A DNA stretch of 21,407 bases. It comes from Bacteroidales bacterium GP4 (lineage in GTDB: Bacteria; Bacteroidota; Bacteroidia; Bacteroidales; Muribaculaceae). The notes beneath the pieces are model-generated. The model was not told the origin of the DNA. It saw only the letters and a program-made list of their open reading frames with translations, and ran no database searches. Position 1 is the stretch's first letter; every line of letters starts with the position of its first letter. The stretch lies in the NCBI GenBank assembly GCA_001701065.1, contig DAAL01000003.1:3464-24870 (forward strand), in the 5' to 3' direction. This document shows positions 1 through 8,263 of the stretch, one piece after another. Made by a program: the position numbers and the translations under genes.

Positions 1-60
1 AGTGCGTCCACATTCTGGTAAACGGAAGCCATAAAGAGCGACAACACTCCTTCAAATGAA

Positions 61-2025
61 ATGGAGGATATAGCTCAGGACAACGGGGTCGCAGGATTAC
101 CGGAAAATGCATTCCGTGAACTTGCCGCCGACGAAGAATATCGTCCCGTCATGCATCCTGCCCATGATTACGCTGAAGTAACTCCCTACTCTGTGGGTAT
201 GGGGTTACTTCTTGCTGTAATATTCAGTGCGGCAGCGGCGTTTCTCGGGCTCCGTGTAGGTCAAGTGTTTGAAGCCGCTATTCCCATAGCCATCATAGCC
301 GTGGGCCTCTCCGGCGCGCTCAACAAGAAGAATGCCCTGGGCCAGAATGTAATCATTCAGTCGATAGGCGCATGTTCGGGCGTGATTGTGGCTGGTGCCA
401 TATTCACCCTCCCTGCTCTCTACATTCTGCAAGCCAAGTATCCCGAAATCACAGTCAACTTCCTTGAGATTTTCTTAAGCTCACTGTTCGGAGGCATACT
501 CGGCATACTGTTCTTTATCCCTTTCCGCCGTTACTTCGTCAAGGACATGCACGGCAAATATCCGTTCCCGGAAGCTACAGCCACCACTCAGGTGCTTGTG
601 AGCAACGAGGGCAAAGGCGAAAAGAAAGGCTCACAGGCAAAGACCCTTGTCGTGGCATCATTGATAGGCGGTATCTACGACTATCTGCTCGCCACATTCG
701 GATGGTGGGCTGAAAATGTCACCTCCACCGCTTCGCAGTGGGGCGCGGCAATAGCCGAAAAGACCAAGCTTGTGCTAAGCGTCAACACCGGAGCCGCCCT
801 CCTCGGACTCGGATATATAATAGGTATAAAGTATGCATTCGTCATCACTGCCGGCTCCTTGTTTGTGTGGTGGGTTATCATTCCTCTTATCGGCACTTAC
901 GGTGCGCCCGACATAGCATCGCTCCAGCCTGAAATCATTTTCAGCGAGTATGCACGCTTGATTGGTATCGGAGGTATAGCCATGGCAGGTGTCATAGGCA
1001 TCATCAAGTCATGGTCCATAATAACACAAGCCGTAGGACTCGCCGGACGTGAACTTAAAGGCAAAAAAGCCGCGGCTAAGGAAGTGCGCTGGCAAACCGA
1101 CATATCCATGAAGTACATCGTCTACATGATTGTGATAGCTCTTGTGGCTGTGCTTCTGTTCTTCTGGCTGGGAGTCATCGACACCTTCTGGCAAGCGCTC
1201 GTGGCGTGGATTGTGGTTACAGCCATTGCATTCCTGTTCACTACCGTGGCTGCCAACGCCATAGCCATCGTAGGAACCAATCCTGTATCAGGCATGACGC
1301 TTATGACCCTGATTATAGCATCGGCTATATTTGTGGGAATAGGACTCAGTGGCACCTCCGGCATTGTTGCCTCCATGATTATCGGCGGCGTGGTGTGTAC
1401 TGCGCTTTCCATGGCGGGAGGCTTCGTCACCGACCTTAAGATAGGCTACTGGCTCGGTTCCACTCCGCGCAAGCAGGAGACATGGAAATTCCTGGGAACA
1501 CTTGTGTCGGCAGCCACCGTGGGCGGAGTGATACTAATGCTTAACAAGGTTTACGGATTTGCCGGACCCAATGCGCTCGTGGCTCCGCAAGCTAATGCCA
1601 TGGCAAAAGTGATAGAACCGCTCATGATGGGCGGCGAAACCCCTTGGATGCTTTACATGACAGGCGCGGTGCTTGCCCTGTTGCTCAACTGGCTCCGCGT
1701 GCCCGCTCTCGCGTTCTGCCTCGGAATGTTTATTCCGTTGCAGCTTAACACCCCGCTGCTTGTGGGCGGCATCATAGCTTACTTTGTAAGCACCCATTCC
1801 AAGGATGAGGAGCTTAACAACGCACGTCGCGACCGAGGCACACTCGTTTCGTCGGGATTGATTGCCGGCGGCGCGCTGTTCGGAGTGTTTGCGGCTTTGA
1901 CCCGTTTCGTGGGATTCGAGTATGAGAATCCGTTATCGTACGGGACTACCCAGATCCTCGGATGCGCCGTTTACGCGCTTCTGATTATCTACCTCATTTG
2001 GGACTGCATGAGAGCCAAGAAATAA
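61..2025 (+). CDS. OPT-family oligopeptide transporter
   Basis: This is a 654-residue polytopic inner-membrane protein of the OPT (oligopeptide transporter) family. Family members import small peptides, or in some branches metal chelates, by proton-coupled symport. The N-terminal part has the usual pattern of bacterial OPT proteins: a short acidic cytoplasmic leader (residues 1-40), a first helix near 45-65, then the conserved VGQVFEAAIPIAI block. A conserved NPVSGMT motif lies near residue 405. Dense hydrophobic segments run to the C-terminus, which ends in a short basic tail. The length matches bacterial members of about 650 residues. ATG at 61 is the first in-frame ATG after an in-frame stop at 19-21. 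The next gene starts on the base after this stop codon, so the two are very probably co-transcribed and translationally coupled. The substrate cannot be told from sequence. Family call is firm. Confidence 0.93.
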   Translation: MEDIAQDNGVAGLPENAFRELAADEEYRPVMHPAHDYAEVTPYSVGMGLLLAVIFSAAAAFLGLRVGQVFEAAIPIAIIAVGLSGALNKKNALGQNVIIQSIGACSGVIVAGAIFTLPALYILQAKYPEITVNFLEIFLSSLFGGILGILFFIPFRRYFVKDMHGKYPFPEATATTQVLVSNEGKGEKKGSQAKTLVVASLIGGIYDYLLATFGWWAENVTSTASQWGAAIAEKTKLVLSVNTGAALLGLGYIIGIKYAFVITAGSLFVWWVIIPLIGTYGAPDIASLQPEIIFSEYARLIGIGGIAMAGVIGIIKSWSIITQAVGLAGRELKGKKAAAKEVRWQTDISMKYIVYMIVIALVAVLLFFWLGVIDTFWQALVAWIVVTAIAFLFTTVAANAIAIVGTNPVSGMTLMTLIIASAIFVGIGLSGTSGIVASMIIGGVVCTALSMAGGFVTDLKIGYWLGSTPRKQETWKFLGTLVSAATVGGVILMLNKVYGFAGPNALVAPQANAMAKVIEPLMMGGETPWMLYMTGAVLALLLNWLRVPALAFCLGMFIPLQLNTPLLVGGIIAYFVSTHSKDEELNNARRDRGTLVSSGLIAGGALFGVFAALTRFVGFEYENPLSYGTTQILGCAVYALLIIYLIWDCMRAKK

Positions 2026-3315
2026 GTGGGTATTCACCATAGCATATTACGTCTTTCGCTACCCTCCATAGTGAGCAACATCACGACTCCGCTTCTTGCG
2101 CTTGTGGATGTGGCGATAGTGGGGCACATGGGAGCAGCTGAATATATTGGAGCCATCGCTGTCGGTGGCTCCATGTTTAATATGCTCTATTGGCTTTTCG
2201 CATTCCTGCGCATGGGTTCAAGCGGAGCCACCGCCCAGGCATACGGCGCAGCCGACCGTGACGCGCAGGGGCTTATACTCATGCAGGGATTCACAGTGGC
2301 GTTGCTGTCAGCTGCAGCCATGATAGCCTTACAAGTACCTATAGCCCGCGGCATAATGCTCTTCATGGATCCGGAACCGATGACCGGCAATCTCGCCTTG
2401 ACTTACTTCCGCATCCTCATATGGGGCGCGCCGGCTGTCCTCGTCAACTACGTAATAGCGGGATGGCTGCTCGGGATGCAGAATTCAAGCGCGATAATGG
2501 TGATTTCGATATTCGTCAACATTGTCAATATCGCCGTAAGCTGCGTGCTTGTCTATGCTTTCAAGTTCGGGATTGAAGGAGTGGCTATAGGCACCCTCTC
2601 GGCACAGTGGGGAGGGACATTGCTCGGGCTCGCCATCATCAAGTTCAAATACAATCCGGTGCCGTGCAGCCTTAGGGATGTGTTCAAAGGCGATGAACTA
2701 AAAAAATTCTTTACCGTCAACATCAACATATTCCTCCGCACACTCTGTTTAGTGGCGGTGACACTATGGTTTACCCGCTCGGGAGCGCGCCAAAGCTCCG
2801 ACATCCTTGCGGTGAACGCTCTCCTTATGCAGTTCTTCACCCTCTTTTCCTATTTTATGGACGGATTCGCGTTTGCCGGCGAAGCCCTCACGGGACGTTT
2901 CCTCGGCGAAGGCAACAGTGATATGCTCCGCAAAAGCATAACCGGGCTAATCCATTGGAGCATCCTTATCGCGGCATTGTTCACATTATTATATATGGTA
3001 GGAGGCGATTTCCTGATGGGGCTGCTTAGTGACGACGCTTCAGTTACCGCTCTTGCCGCCGACTACCGCATGTGGGTCATCACCATCCCGTTCGCCGGAT
3101 TCATGGCGTTCACCTGGGACGGTATCTTCATAGGAGCGCTTGCCACTCGCCACATGCTCATTTCTATGCTGTCAGCCACCATTGTGTTCTTTGCCGTGTA
3201 TCTCATACTCTTCCCTTCGCTGGGAAATCACGGGCTATGGCTTGCTTTCATCGCATATCTTACCGTGAGAGGTATCATCTTGACCGCGTTCCGGAATAAA
3301 GTGACGGTAAATTAA
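2026..3315 (+). CDS. MATE-family efflux transporter (DinF-like branch)
   Basis: This 429-residue inner-membrane protein belongs to the MATE exporters, which expel drugs or metabolites using a Na+ or H+ gradient. It opens with the typical DinF-like pattern: LRLSLPSIVSN, then a first-helix segment with ALVDVAIVGHMGAAEYIGA. About twelve hydrophobic segments follow in two six-helix halves, and the length fits the family's roughly 430-450 residues. The start is GTG at 2026, directly after the OPT stop codon. It is preferred because the conserved N-terminal block begins within eight residues of it and no in-frame ATG lies ahead of that block. Zero spacing implies translational coupling to the OPT gene. 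The exported substrate is unknown, and the link between peptide uptake and this exporter is only inferred from position. Confidence 0.92.
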   Translation: MGIHHSILRLSLPSIVSNITTPLLALVDVAIVGHMGAAEYIGAIAVGGSMFNMLYWLFAFLRMGSSGATAQAYGAADRDAQGLILMQGFTVALLSAAAMIALQVPIARGIMLFMDPEPMTGNLALTYFRILIWGAPAVLVNYVIAGWLLGMQNSSAIMVISIFVNIVNIAVSCVLVYAFKFGIEGVAIGTLSAQWGGTLLGLAIIKFKYNPVPCSLRDVFKGDELKKFFTVNINIFLRTLCLVAVTLWFTRSGARQSSDILAVNALLMQFFTLFSYFMDGFAFAGEALTGRFLGEGNSDMLRKSITGLIHWSILIAALFTLLYMVGGDFLMGLLSDDASVTALAADYRMWVITIPFAGFMAFTWDGIFIGALATRHMLISMLSATIVFFAVYLILFPSLGNHGLWLAFIAYLTVRGIILTAFRNKVTVN

Positions 3316-3369
3316 ACTTATTGCTCTTCTATTGCGTCTAAGTATTATACACATTCAATTATTTTAATT

Positions 3370-4077
3370 ATGAAACTTATCAAACAAATCCTGCCGGCGT
3401 TTCTCATTGCAGCCGGAATCTTCTTTTTAGGAGTCTTTATCAAGAGTGGATTCGACAATTTCAGCTACCGTGACCGAGTAGTCACCGTAAGAGGTCTTGC
3501 CGAGAAAGAGGTTAAAGCCAACAAAGTTACATGGCCTATCGTGTGCAAGGAAGTAGGCAATGACCTTCAGGCTATATATGCAAAAATCACAGCCACCAAC
3601 AACGCCGTAACCACATTCCTTAAAAACAACGGCGTGTCCGATAGCGAAATCCTCGTGCAGGCTCCCCAGATAGCCGACCTACAAGCTGACCGTTACTCTT
3701 CACAGAACATACCTTACCGCTACAACGTAACTTCCGTTGTGGTGGTGACATCGGACAATGTGGACAAGATAAATGAACTTATCAAACGCCAGACCGAACT
3801 TCTTAAGGACGGAGTGGCAATAACCGAAGGCGGCTATGAATACCGCACAATCTACGAGTACACTGCCCTTAACGACGTAAAGCCCGAAATGATAGCCGAA
3901 GCAACTAAAAACGCACGTGAAGCAGCCGACAAGTTTGCCGCCGACTCCCACAGCCGCATAGGCAAAATCAAAACCGCCTCACAAGGTCAGTTCTCTATCG
4001 ATGACCGCGACCCCTACACCCCTTACCTGAAAAAAATCCGCGTAGTAAGCACCATCGTATTCTACATCGAGGATTAA
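3370..4077 (+). CDS. SIMPL-domain (DUF541-like) membrane-anchored protein
   Basis: This 235-residue protein has an N-terminal hydrophobic anchor or uncleaved signal (about residues 5-27). A SIMPL-type domain (residues about 38-234) should face the periplasm. Features seen are the opening segment VVTVRGLAEKEVKANKVTWP, a central stretch with alternating beta/alpha character, and a C-terminal beta strand (VVSTIVFYIED). These fit the COG2859/DUF541 branch of SIMPL proteins, which occurs in many Gram-negative bacteria and whose molecular role is largely unknown. The gene lies 54 nt after the MATE gene with no terminator visible between them. A clear terminator follows it at 4106-4132, so it is the last gene of the first transcription unit. 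No catalytic residues can be assigned. Confidence 0.85.
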   Translation: MKLIKQILPAFLIAAGIFFLGVFIKSGFDNFSYRDRVVTVRGLAEKEVKANKVTWPIVCKEVGNDLQAIYAKITATNNAVTTFLKNNGVSDSEILVQAPQIADLQADRYSSQNIPYRYNVTSVVVVTSDNVDKINELIKRQTELLKDGVAITEGGYEYRTIYEYTALNDVKPEMIAEATKNAREAADKFAADSHSRIGKIKTASQGQFSIDDRDPYTPYLKKIRVVSTIVFYIED

Positions 4078-4105
4078 AATTCCCTCATCCCACACTTATC
4101 ACAAG

Positions 4106-4132
4106 CCGCTCGATTTCGATGCGGTTTTTTTT
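4106..4132 (+). terminator. Rho-independent terminator after the SIMPL gene
   Basis: CCGC (4106-4109) pairs with GCGG (4121-4124). Between them, TCGA (4110-4113) can extend the helix by pairing with TCGA (4116-4119). Eight T residues follow at once (4125-4132). The element begins 28 nt past the SIMPL stop codon. It separates the transporter/SIMPL unit from the tubulin-like locus that starts at 4253. Confidence 0.8.
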
Positions 4133-4202
4133 GCATGTCTTCTTAATTAATTATATTATACACTATTTAACATTCGTTATATATTAGGGGGGGTATTTTG
4201 CC

Positions 4203-4210
4203 TATATTTG
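4203..4210 (+). promoter_or_regulatory. Candidate -7 box for the tubulin-like locus
   Basis: TATATTTG is an exact match to the Bacteroidetes primary-sigma -7 consensus TAnnTTTG. It lies in the longest gene-free stretch (4078-4252), after a terminator and 42 nt before the first ATG of the next unit, so transcription would start near 4217 with a leader of about 36 nt. I found no good TTTG -33 box at the usual 19-21 nt spacing. A run of seven G (4187-4193) sits in the spacer instead. The rest of the stretch is A/T-rich and shows no other structure. Confidence 0.5.
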
Positions 4211-4252
4211 CAAAAAAATGTAATATTAACCCTGAAATCTTAGCCCAATCTC

Positions 4253-4864
4253 ATGCATTTTTTGCTGGAAATCTTAAAATATTCTATCGGGAGCCTATTC
4301 TGGGGCATTCTCATAGGCATTCTGTGTTTGGCTTTATACTTTTTCTTCGTAAAAGGTTGGTATAAAAATGCGGCGTTCTCGCCTGCCACTTACATAGTGG
4401 GAGTAATACTGGGAGTGCTGCTGATAGTTCAATGCGTGCTTATATGCGGAGCATGCGCCATAATCTCCGCAACCGACGACTACGAACCTTTCCTGACTCA
4501 GATTGTGACCAATGTAACAGAATTCTCTGACGAAATAGTGACACCCGAAGAATCACAGGTCATAATCGACCAACTCGTCAATTCCAGTCCTCTTGTGGCA
4601 AGCTACATAGGAGGTGGAGAATTTTCAGGCTATACAGCCCAACAGCTTCCCGGAGCTATATGCGACGAACTACGCTCCTACATGCACTGGTACATATTCC
4701 GTCGCATCCTGTGGTCACTTGGATTCGTTATCGTAGCCACAGTAATAGTTATCAAAACCCTTAAACCGGCAGAGAACACAAGAACGAATCATGCATCTCG
4801 CACCATAAGCTCAACTCGCCGAGCCGTAGGAACCGGTCGAAGAGTGGGCAGATATGGGAGATAA
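4253..4864 (+). CDS. Three-helix membrane protein of unknown function, first gene of the tubulin-like locus
   Basis: I do not recognise this 203-residue protein. It shows three hydrophobic helices, at about 13-33, 47-71 and 151-168. The short loop between helices 1 and 2 carries lysines (K34, K38). The tail after helix 3 (169-203) is strongly basic and rich in Arg/Ser/Thr. By the positive-inside rule both are cytoplasmic, which puts residues 72-150 in the periplasm. That loop is acidic (for example DDYEPF, TPEE) and has no cysteine before C137. It is the first gene after a terminator and a candidate promoter, and it precedes the large tubulin-like gene by 59 nt. It may therefore be a membrane anchor or receptor for that protein (inference). 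Phosphorylation or nucleic-acid binding of the basic tail is possible but unsupported. Confidence 0.75.
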   Translation: MHFLLEILKYSIGSLFWGILIGILCLALYFFFVKGWYKNAAFSPATYIVGVILGVLLIVQCVLICGACAIISATDDYEPFLTQIVTNVTEFSDEIVTPEESQVIIDQLVNSSPLVASYIGGGEFSGYTAQQLPGAICDELRSYMHWYIFRRILWSLGFVIVATVIVIKTLKPAENTRTNHASRTISSTRRAVGTGRRVGRYGR

Positions 4865-4923
4865 TATAACATATATGAATATGAATTTCTTAAAAATAAA
4901 ATAAACACTTAAACTATAAAATT

Positions 4924-7900
4924 ATGCCAAATTTAAATTCCAGTCACATACTTGTGGGTCTTGGAGGTACCGGAGGTAAGATCCTGAAAGCCTTTAAGAT
5001 GAGAATGTTCGAGGAATTCCGCACCCCTGAAGAAAGAGCAGAAATCCCTGTATCAATCGTTTATGTGGATTCATCTACTGAGATGGTTTCCCTCGACGGC
5101 ACACCCAAAGATGGATTTCAAGTATTAGGACAAGACGCTTCTTTTACTAAGAATGAATTTTTGAACATCAAAGGTGTTAATATAAACCAAATTCTGAATA
5201 GACCTCAGGATTTCCCCAAATTGGATAAACTTATCGCAAACGCTGAGGATGTCAGTCTTGCTATAGGGAATTTAGGGGAAGCCGCCGGACAAAAGCGCCG
5301 TGCAGGACGTATACTGTTTGCGGCTAATGCCGACAATTATGTGAAAAAACTGCAATCGGCTAATCGCCGCAACCACAGCATCTCTCCCAAAAACAAACTG
5401 ACAGTACACATTTTTGCCGGTCTTTCAGGTGGTACCGGTTCCGGAGCAATTATTGACTCAATAATCCAAGCCCGAAAGACATTCCCCGAAGCTAAAATAC
5501 TGGTATATGCAATGATTCCGGAAAAAGACCTTCCAAAGGATGACATGGATCAAGGCAGATATTATCAAAATGGATATGCAGCATTGAATGAACTCAATGC
5601 ATTACAGACAGGCAGATGGGTTCCTAAAGATGTGACATCAGAGGACGACCAACCCCACAGCTATTTTGACAGCGGAGTAAAAGGGGTTGCAACCGGTGTT
5701 TATGTTTACAGCAACGAGAACGCAAATGACATGGTTGTAAACTCATTCACTGAACTTCCAAAGATTGTCAGCGATTTCGTATTTTCCCGTATATTCATGG
5801 TAAAAGAAGGGGAAGCTCGATTTGAGGATCTCGTAAAAGCATTCAATCTTGAAAACAAAGATCCGTTTGCACTGGAATGGGATGAATCAGAAAATTCACT
5901 CCGCAAATCGCCTGTACGCACAAAGAAAATCAGCTCTTTCTGTGTGAAAAGGATTATGTATCCTCAAAACCGCATTCACAACCACATCACTTATACTATA
6001 GGTGAAAGTATCCTTAATCAGATAAAATACAATAACTGGAAGGAAAACAAAGGATATCAAGCTGAGGATCGCCGGAAGGATTTCAAAACTGACTATTTTA
6101 CCAATGATGAACTATTGTCGTCATGGAAGATAGATATGGCTCATCTGACACTTGACAAAAAAATACTTGACCCGGACCCCGATTATCCAACCATAGCCGA
6201 CTATTGGGACAGTGAAGTTATCAACTGTGCTCCTACAGCTAACAAACAAAAGCATCCGTTAGAGGCTCTTAAAGGAATGCTTAACGAGTCTTTCACTGGT
6301 GAAAACGGACAGATTTCTTTCCGAGGACTTGGTGTCGAGCAATTCTATAAGATAAAAGGCGAAGCCATACGTGACATGGCATACGACATCAGAACTACAG
6401 TAGAAAAGGACCTTTTCCGACGCTGGTACAACGGCGAGATTTCAACTGTAGAGCTTCAGAAAATCGCCTTGGAGATGAACAATTTCCTTTACGGAAGAAA
6501 TGCCGAAGGGCAGGAAATAGGTCTGAAAGCCGCCATCCAGAGCGAAATAGTCAGAAACGAGGAATTAATCGCTGCGATAGAAATCGAGGAAAGCGAAAGT
6601 TTATCCCACTGGAATAATAGGGGTTTTCTAAAAATAGTTACTGACAACGTATTTGGTTCCAAAGAGCAACATTGTCAGAAACACTCTGAAATATTAAAGT
6701 CACTCTTTATCGCCAAAACCGATAGAGAAGCACTTGCGTTTGCGTCAAGGTTAGTCGAAAGGCTGATTATGGAGATGCAGACTATGCATAACGGCATAAA
6801 CGAATTTGCGCGTAAAATCAATGAAGCTATTGAAAAAACCGGAGAACTGATAAGCGGTCAGCGAAAAGTCAATGGAGGAATCGAAAATTGCACCGGTGTG
6901 ATAGTTGAAGTTAGCGAAGAAGCGAAGATTCAAGATTTTGAAATCAATCTGAAAGCTGACCACAATCAGATGCCTAATATCGCTACGAAAATCCGACAGA
7001 CTCTTATTCCTGTGGGCGATTTCAAAAATTTCGACGACTTTGCAAGTCGCATAACTACTGAAAAGTTCAAGAATGCCTTTGACCTTGAACTATCAAAGGA
7101 AATAGTTCTTATTCATGACAAAATACCGGCTCAAGAGAATAAGATATTAGGATTAAATGTGCTTTCTCAGCTTAATAAGCTTCTCAGAGACGATATCCAA
7201 ATCAGGAAATTTGTACATGATGTCGTTGAACAAAGCGGTCCGTTCCTTAAGCTGGACAATACCGAAATGGAGCGTGCTGTCACTAACAACGACAGCCCAC
7301 AGCAAGGAACTTCGATAAATTGCCGAACAATAACAGTTCTCATTCCTCCTGTGGATGAAAATAATGACGCACTAAAAAGTTTTGCCGATAAACTTGAAGC
7401 GGCATTTAAAGACAGCATTCCACAAGAGAGCGGTAATGTGTATGTTGACCGCAATAGTCCTCGAAAGGATGAACTGTCAGTAATTTCGCTTCAATACTGT
7501 TTCCCAATGCGTGCCATCTCTTTGTTAAAGGATTACAAAAACAGATATGAACGGTTACTCCATTCCCGCAATGAGTCATCTAACCTTGAGAACTCAATAT
7601 TGCTGCATAGCGAAGGCGACGGAAGTGACCTTCCAAGCCTCTTCATTGTAGAAGAGGACAAGCGTCCTGCAGCTTCCTCTCAATTAAAACCGGAACCTAA
7701 ATCCGAACCCGAGTCCAAGCCCGAGTCAGGAACAGTTCCACCACCTCCTCCCGGAAAACCGAAGATTGCTCTTTACGCCTATATCGGTGGACAGCAATTA
7801 GGTCCTAAGAATTATGACGAGTGCGAAAAAATGGCGGAAGCAAAAGAACTTACTCCCGACACTCAGGTGTGGATGGAAGGAATGGCAAACTGGGCTCCTG

Positions 7901-8232
7901 CTTCACAGGTAGAAGTTCTTAAACCCCTGTTTGTCGTAAAAACACCTCCCAAACCACCGGTAGAACCTGATCCGGTAATCTCTCTATATGCATGGCTAAA
8001 CGGGCAACAAGCAGGTCCTTATGATTTCAAAGGCTGCCGAATGCTCGTAGAGGACCGACAGATGACACCTGACACACAAGTGTGGATGGAAGGAATGGCT
8101 AATTGGGCACCGGCAAGTCAAGTAAAAGAACTTGAGTCGTTGTTTAAGCCCAAAATGCCGCCGGCTCCTCCCACACGTCCGGCTGGACCTCCAATGCCAC
8201 CAACCGGTCCTAATATTCCCCCAATGAGATAA
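4924..8232 (+). CDS. Large tubulin/FtsZ-superfamily (tubulin_2-like) protein with two C-terminal GYF_2-like domains
   Basis: This 1102-residue protein appears cytoplasmic, with no signal peptide or TM helix. The N-terminus has a Rossmann-like nucleotide loop, GLGGTGGK (residues 12-19), comparable to the first glycine loop of FtsZ. The tubulin signature appears as GGTGSG (169-174), inside a strand-loop-helix reading HIFAGLSGGTGSGAIID. The nucleotide-binding fold probably covers about residues 5-450, and the region to about 900 is long, charged and mostly helical. From about 915 a Pro/Glu/Lys linker leads to PPPPPG (939-944) and two GYF_2-like modules (about 948-1002 and 1019-1073). Both modules contain VWMEGMANWAPASQV. 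A proline-rich tail ends the protein. Large FtsZ-like families were described by Makarova and Koonin and linked by them to membrane remodelling. GTP binding and polymerisation here are inferred. It is the central gene of an eight-gene cluster. Confidence 0.85.
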   Translation: MPNLNSSHILVGLGGTGGKILKAFKMRMFEEFRTPEERAEIPVSIVYVDSSTEMVSLDGTPKDGFQVLGQDASFTKNEFLNIKGVNINQILNRPQDFPKLDKLIANAEDVSLAIGNLGEAAGQKRRAGRILFAANADNYVKKLQSANRRNHSISPKNKLTVHIFAGLSGGTGSGAIIDSIIQARKTFPEAKILVYAMIPEKDLPKDDMDQGRYYQNGYAALNELNALQTGRWVPKDVTSEDDQPHSYFDSGVKGVATGVYVYSNENANDMVVNSFTELPKIVSDFVFSRIFMVKEGEARFEDLVKAFNLENKDPFALEWDESENSLRKSPVRTKKISSFCVKRIMYPQNRIHNHITYTIGESILNQIKYNNWKENKGYQAEDRRKDFKTDYFTNDELLSSWKIDMAHLTLDKKILDPDPDYPTIADYWDSEVINCAPTANKQKHPLEALKGMLNESFTGENGQISFRGLGVEQFYKIKGEAIRDMAYDIRTTVEKDLFRRWYNGEISTVELQKIALEMNNFLYGRNAEGQEIGLKAAIQSEIVRNEELIAAIEIEESESLSHWNNRGFLKIVTDNVFGSKEQHCQKHSEILKSLFIAKTDREALAFASRLVERLIMEMQTMHNGINEFARKINEAIEKTGELISGQRKVNGGIENCTGVIVEVSEEAKIQDFEINLKADHNQMPNIATKIRQTLIPVGDFKNFDDFASRITTEKFKNAFDLELSKEIVLIHDKIPAQENKILGLNVLSQLNKLLRDDIQIRKFVHDVVEQSGPFLKLDNTEMERAVTNNDSPQQGTSINCRTITVLIPPVDENNDALKSFADKLEAAFKDSIPQESGNVYVDRNSPRKDELSVISLQYCFPMRAISLLKDYKNRYERLLHSRNESSNLENSILLHSEGDGSDLPSLFIVEEDKRPAASSQLKPEPKSEPESKPESGTVPPPPPGKPKIALYAYIGGQQLGPKNYDECEKMAEAKELTPDTQVWMEGMANWAPASQVEVLKPLFVVKTPPKPPVEPDPVISLYAWLNGQQAGPYDFKGCRMLVEDRQMTPDTQVWMEGMANWAPASQVKELESLFKPKMPPAPPTRPAGPPMPPTGPNIPPMR
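7765..8145 (+). repeat. Tandem GYF_2-like module duplication inside the tubulin-like gene
   Basis: Two modules of about 55 codons (from 7765 and from 7978) are separated by a proline-rich linker. Aligned landmarks are LYAYIGGQQLGP versus LYAWLNGQQAGP, then an identical 15-residue block VWMEGMANWAPASQV with its first Trp at 983 and 1054. The DNA copies differ at many synonymous sites (for example cactcaggtg versus cacacaagtg), so the duplication is not recent and the protein block is under selection. Confidence 0.8.
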
Positions 8233-8249
8233 ATAACTTTAATAACTTT
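8232..8249 (+). repeat. Short tandem repeat in the spacer after the tubulin-like gene
   Basis: Two exact copies of the 9-mer AATAACTTT (8232-8240 and 8241-8249) begin on the last base of the stop codon, followed by a degenerate third copy (AATGAAATT). The spacer is only 31 nt and wholly A/T-rich, so this may be simple-sequence drift. It sits just ahead of the next start codon and could affect initiation. Confidence 0.5.
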
Positions 8250-8263
8250 AATGAAATTAATAT

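Noticed and set aside
1-59. Possible 3' end of a gene upstream of the OPT transporter
   Set aside because: All three forward frames reach a stop before 61 (at 19-21, 32-34 and 57-59). The frame ending at 57-59 stays open from the edge and would leave one base before the OPT start, but about 18 codons give nothing recognisable, so no frame can be chosen.
4865-4923. A separate promoter or short peptide between the three-helix protein and the tubulin-like gene
   Set aside because: The 59-nt spacer is A/T-rich with short ATG-stop runs but has no TAnnTTTG match and no hairpin.
4924-8232. Interpreting the tubulin-like gene as the cell-division FtsZ
   Set aside because: It is three times too long, has divergent loops and C-terminal GYF modules, and is not in a division-gene cluster; a normal ftsZ is expected elsewhere.
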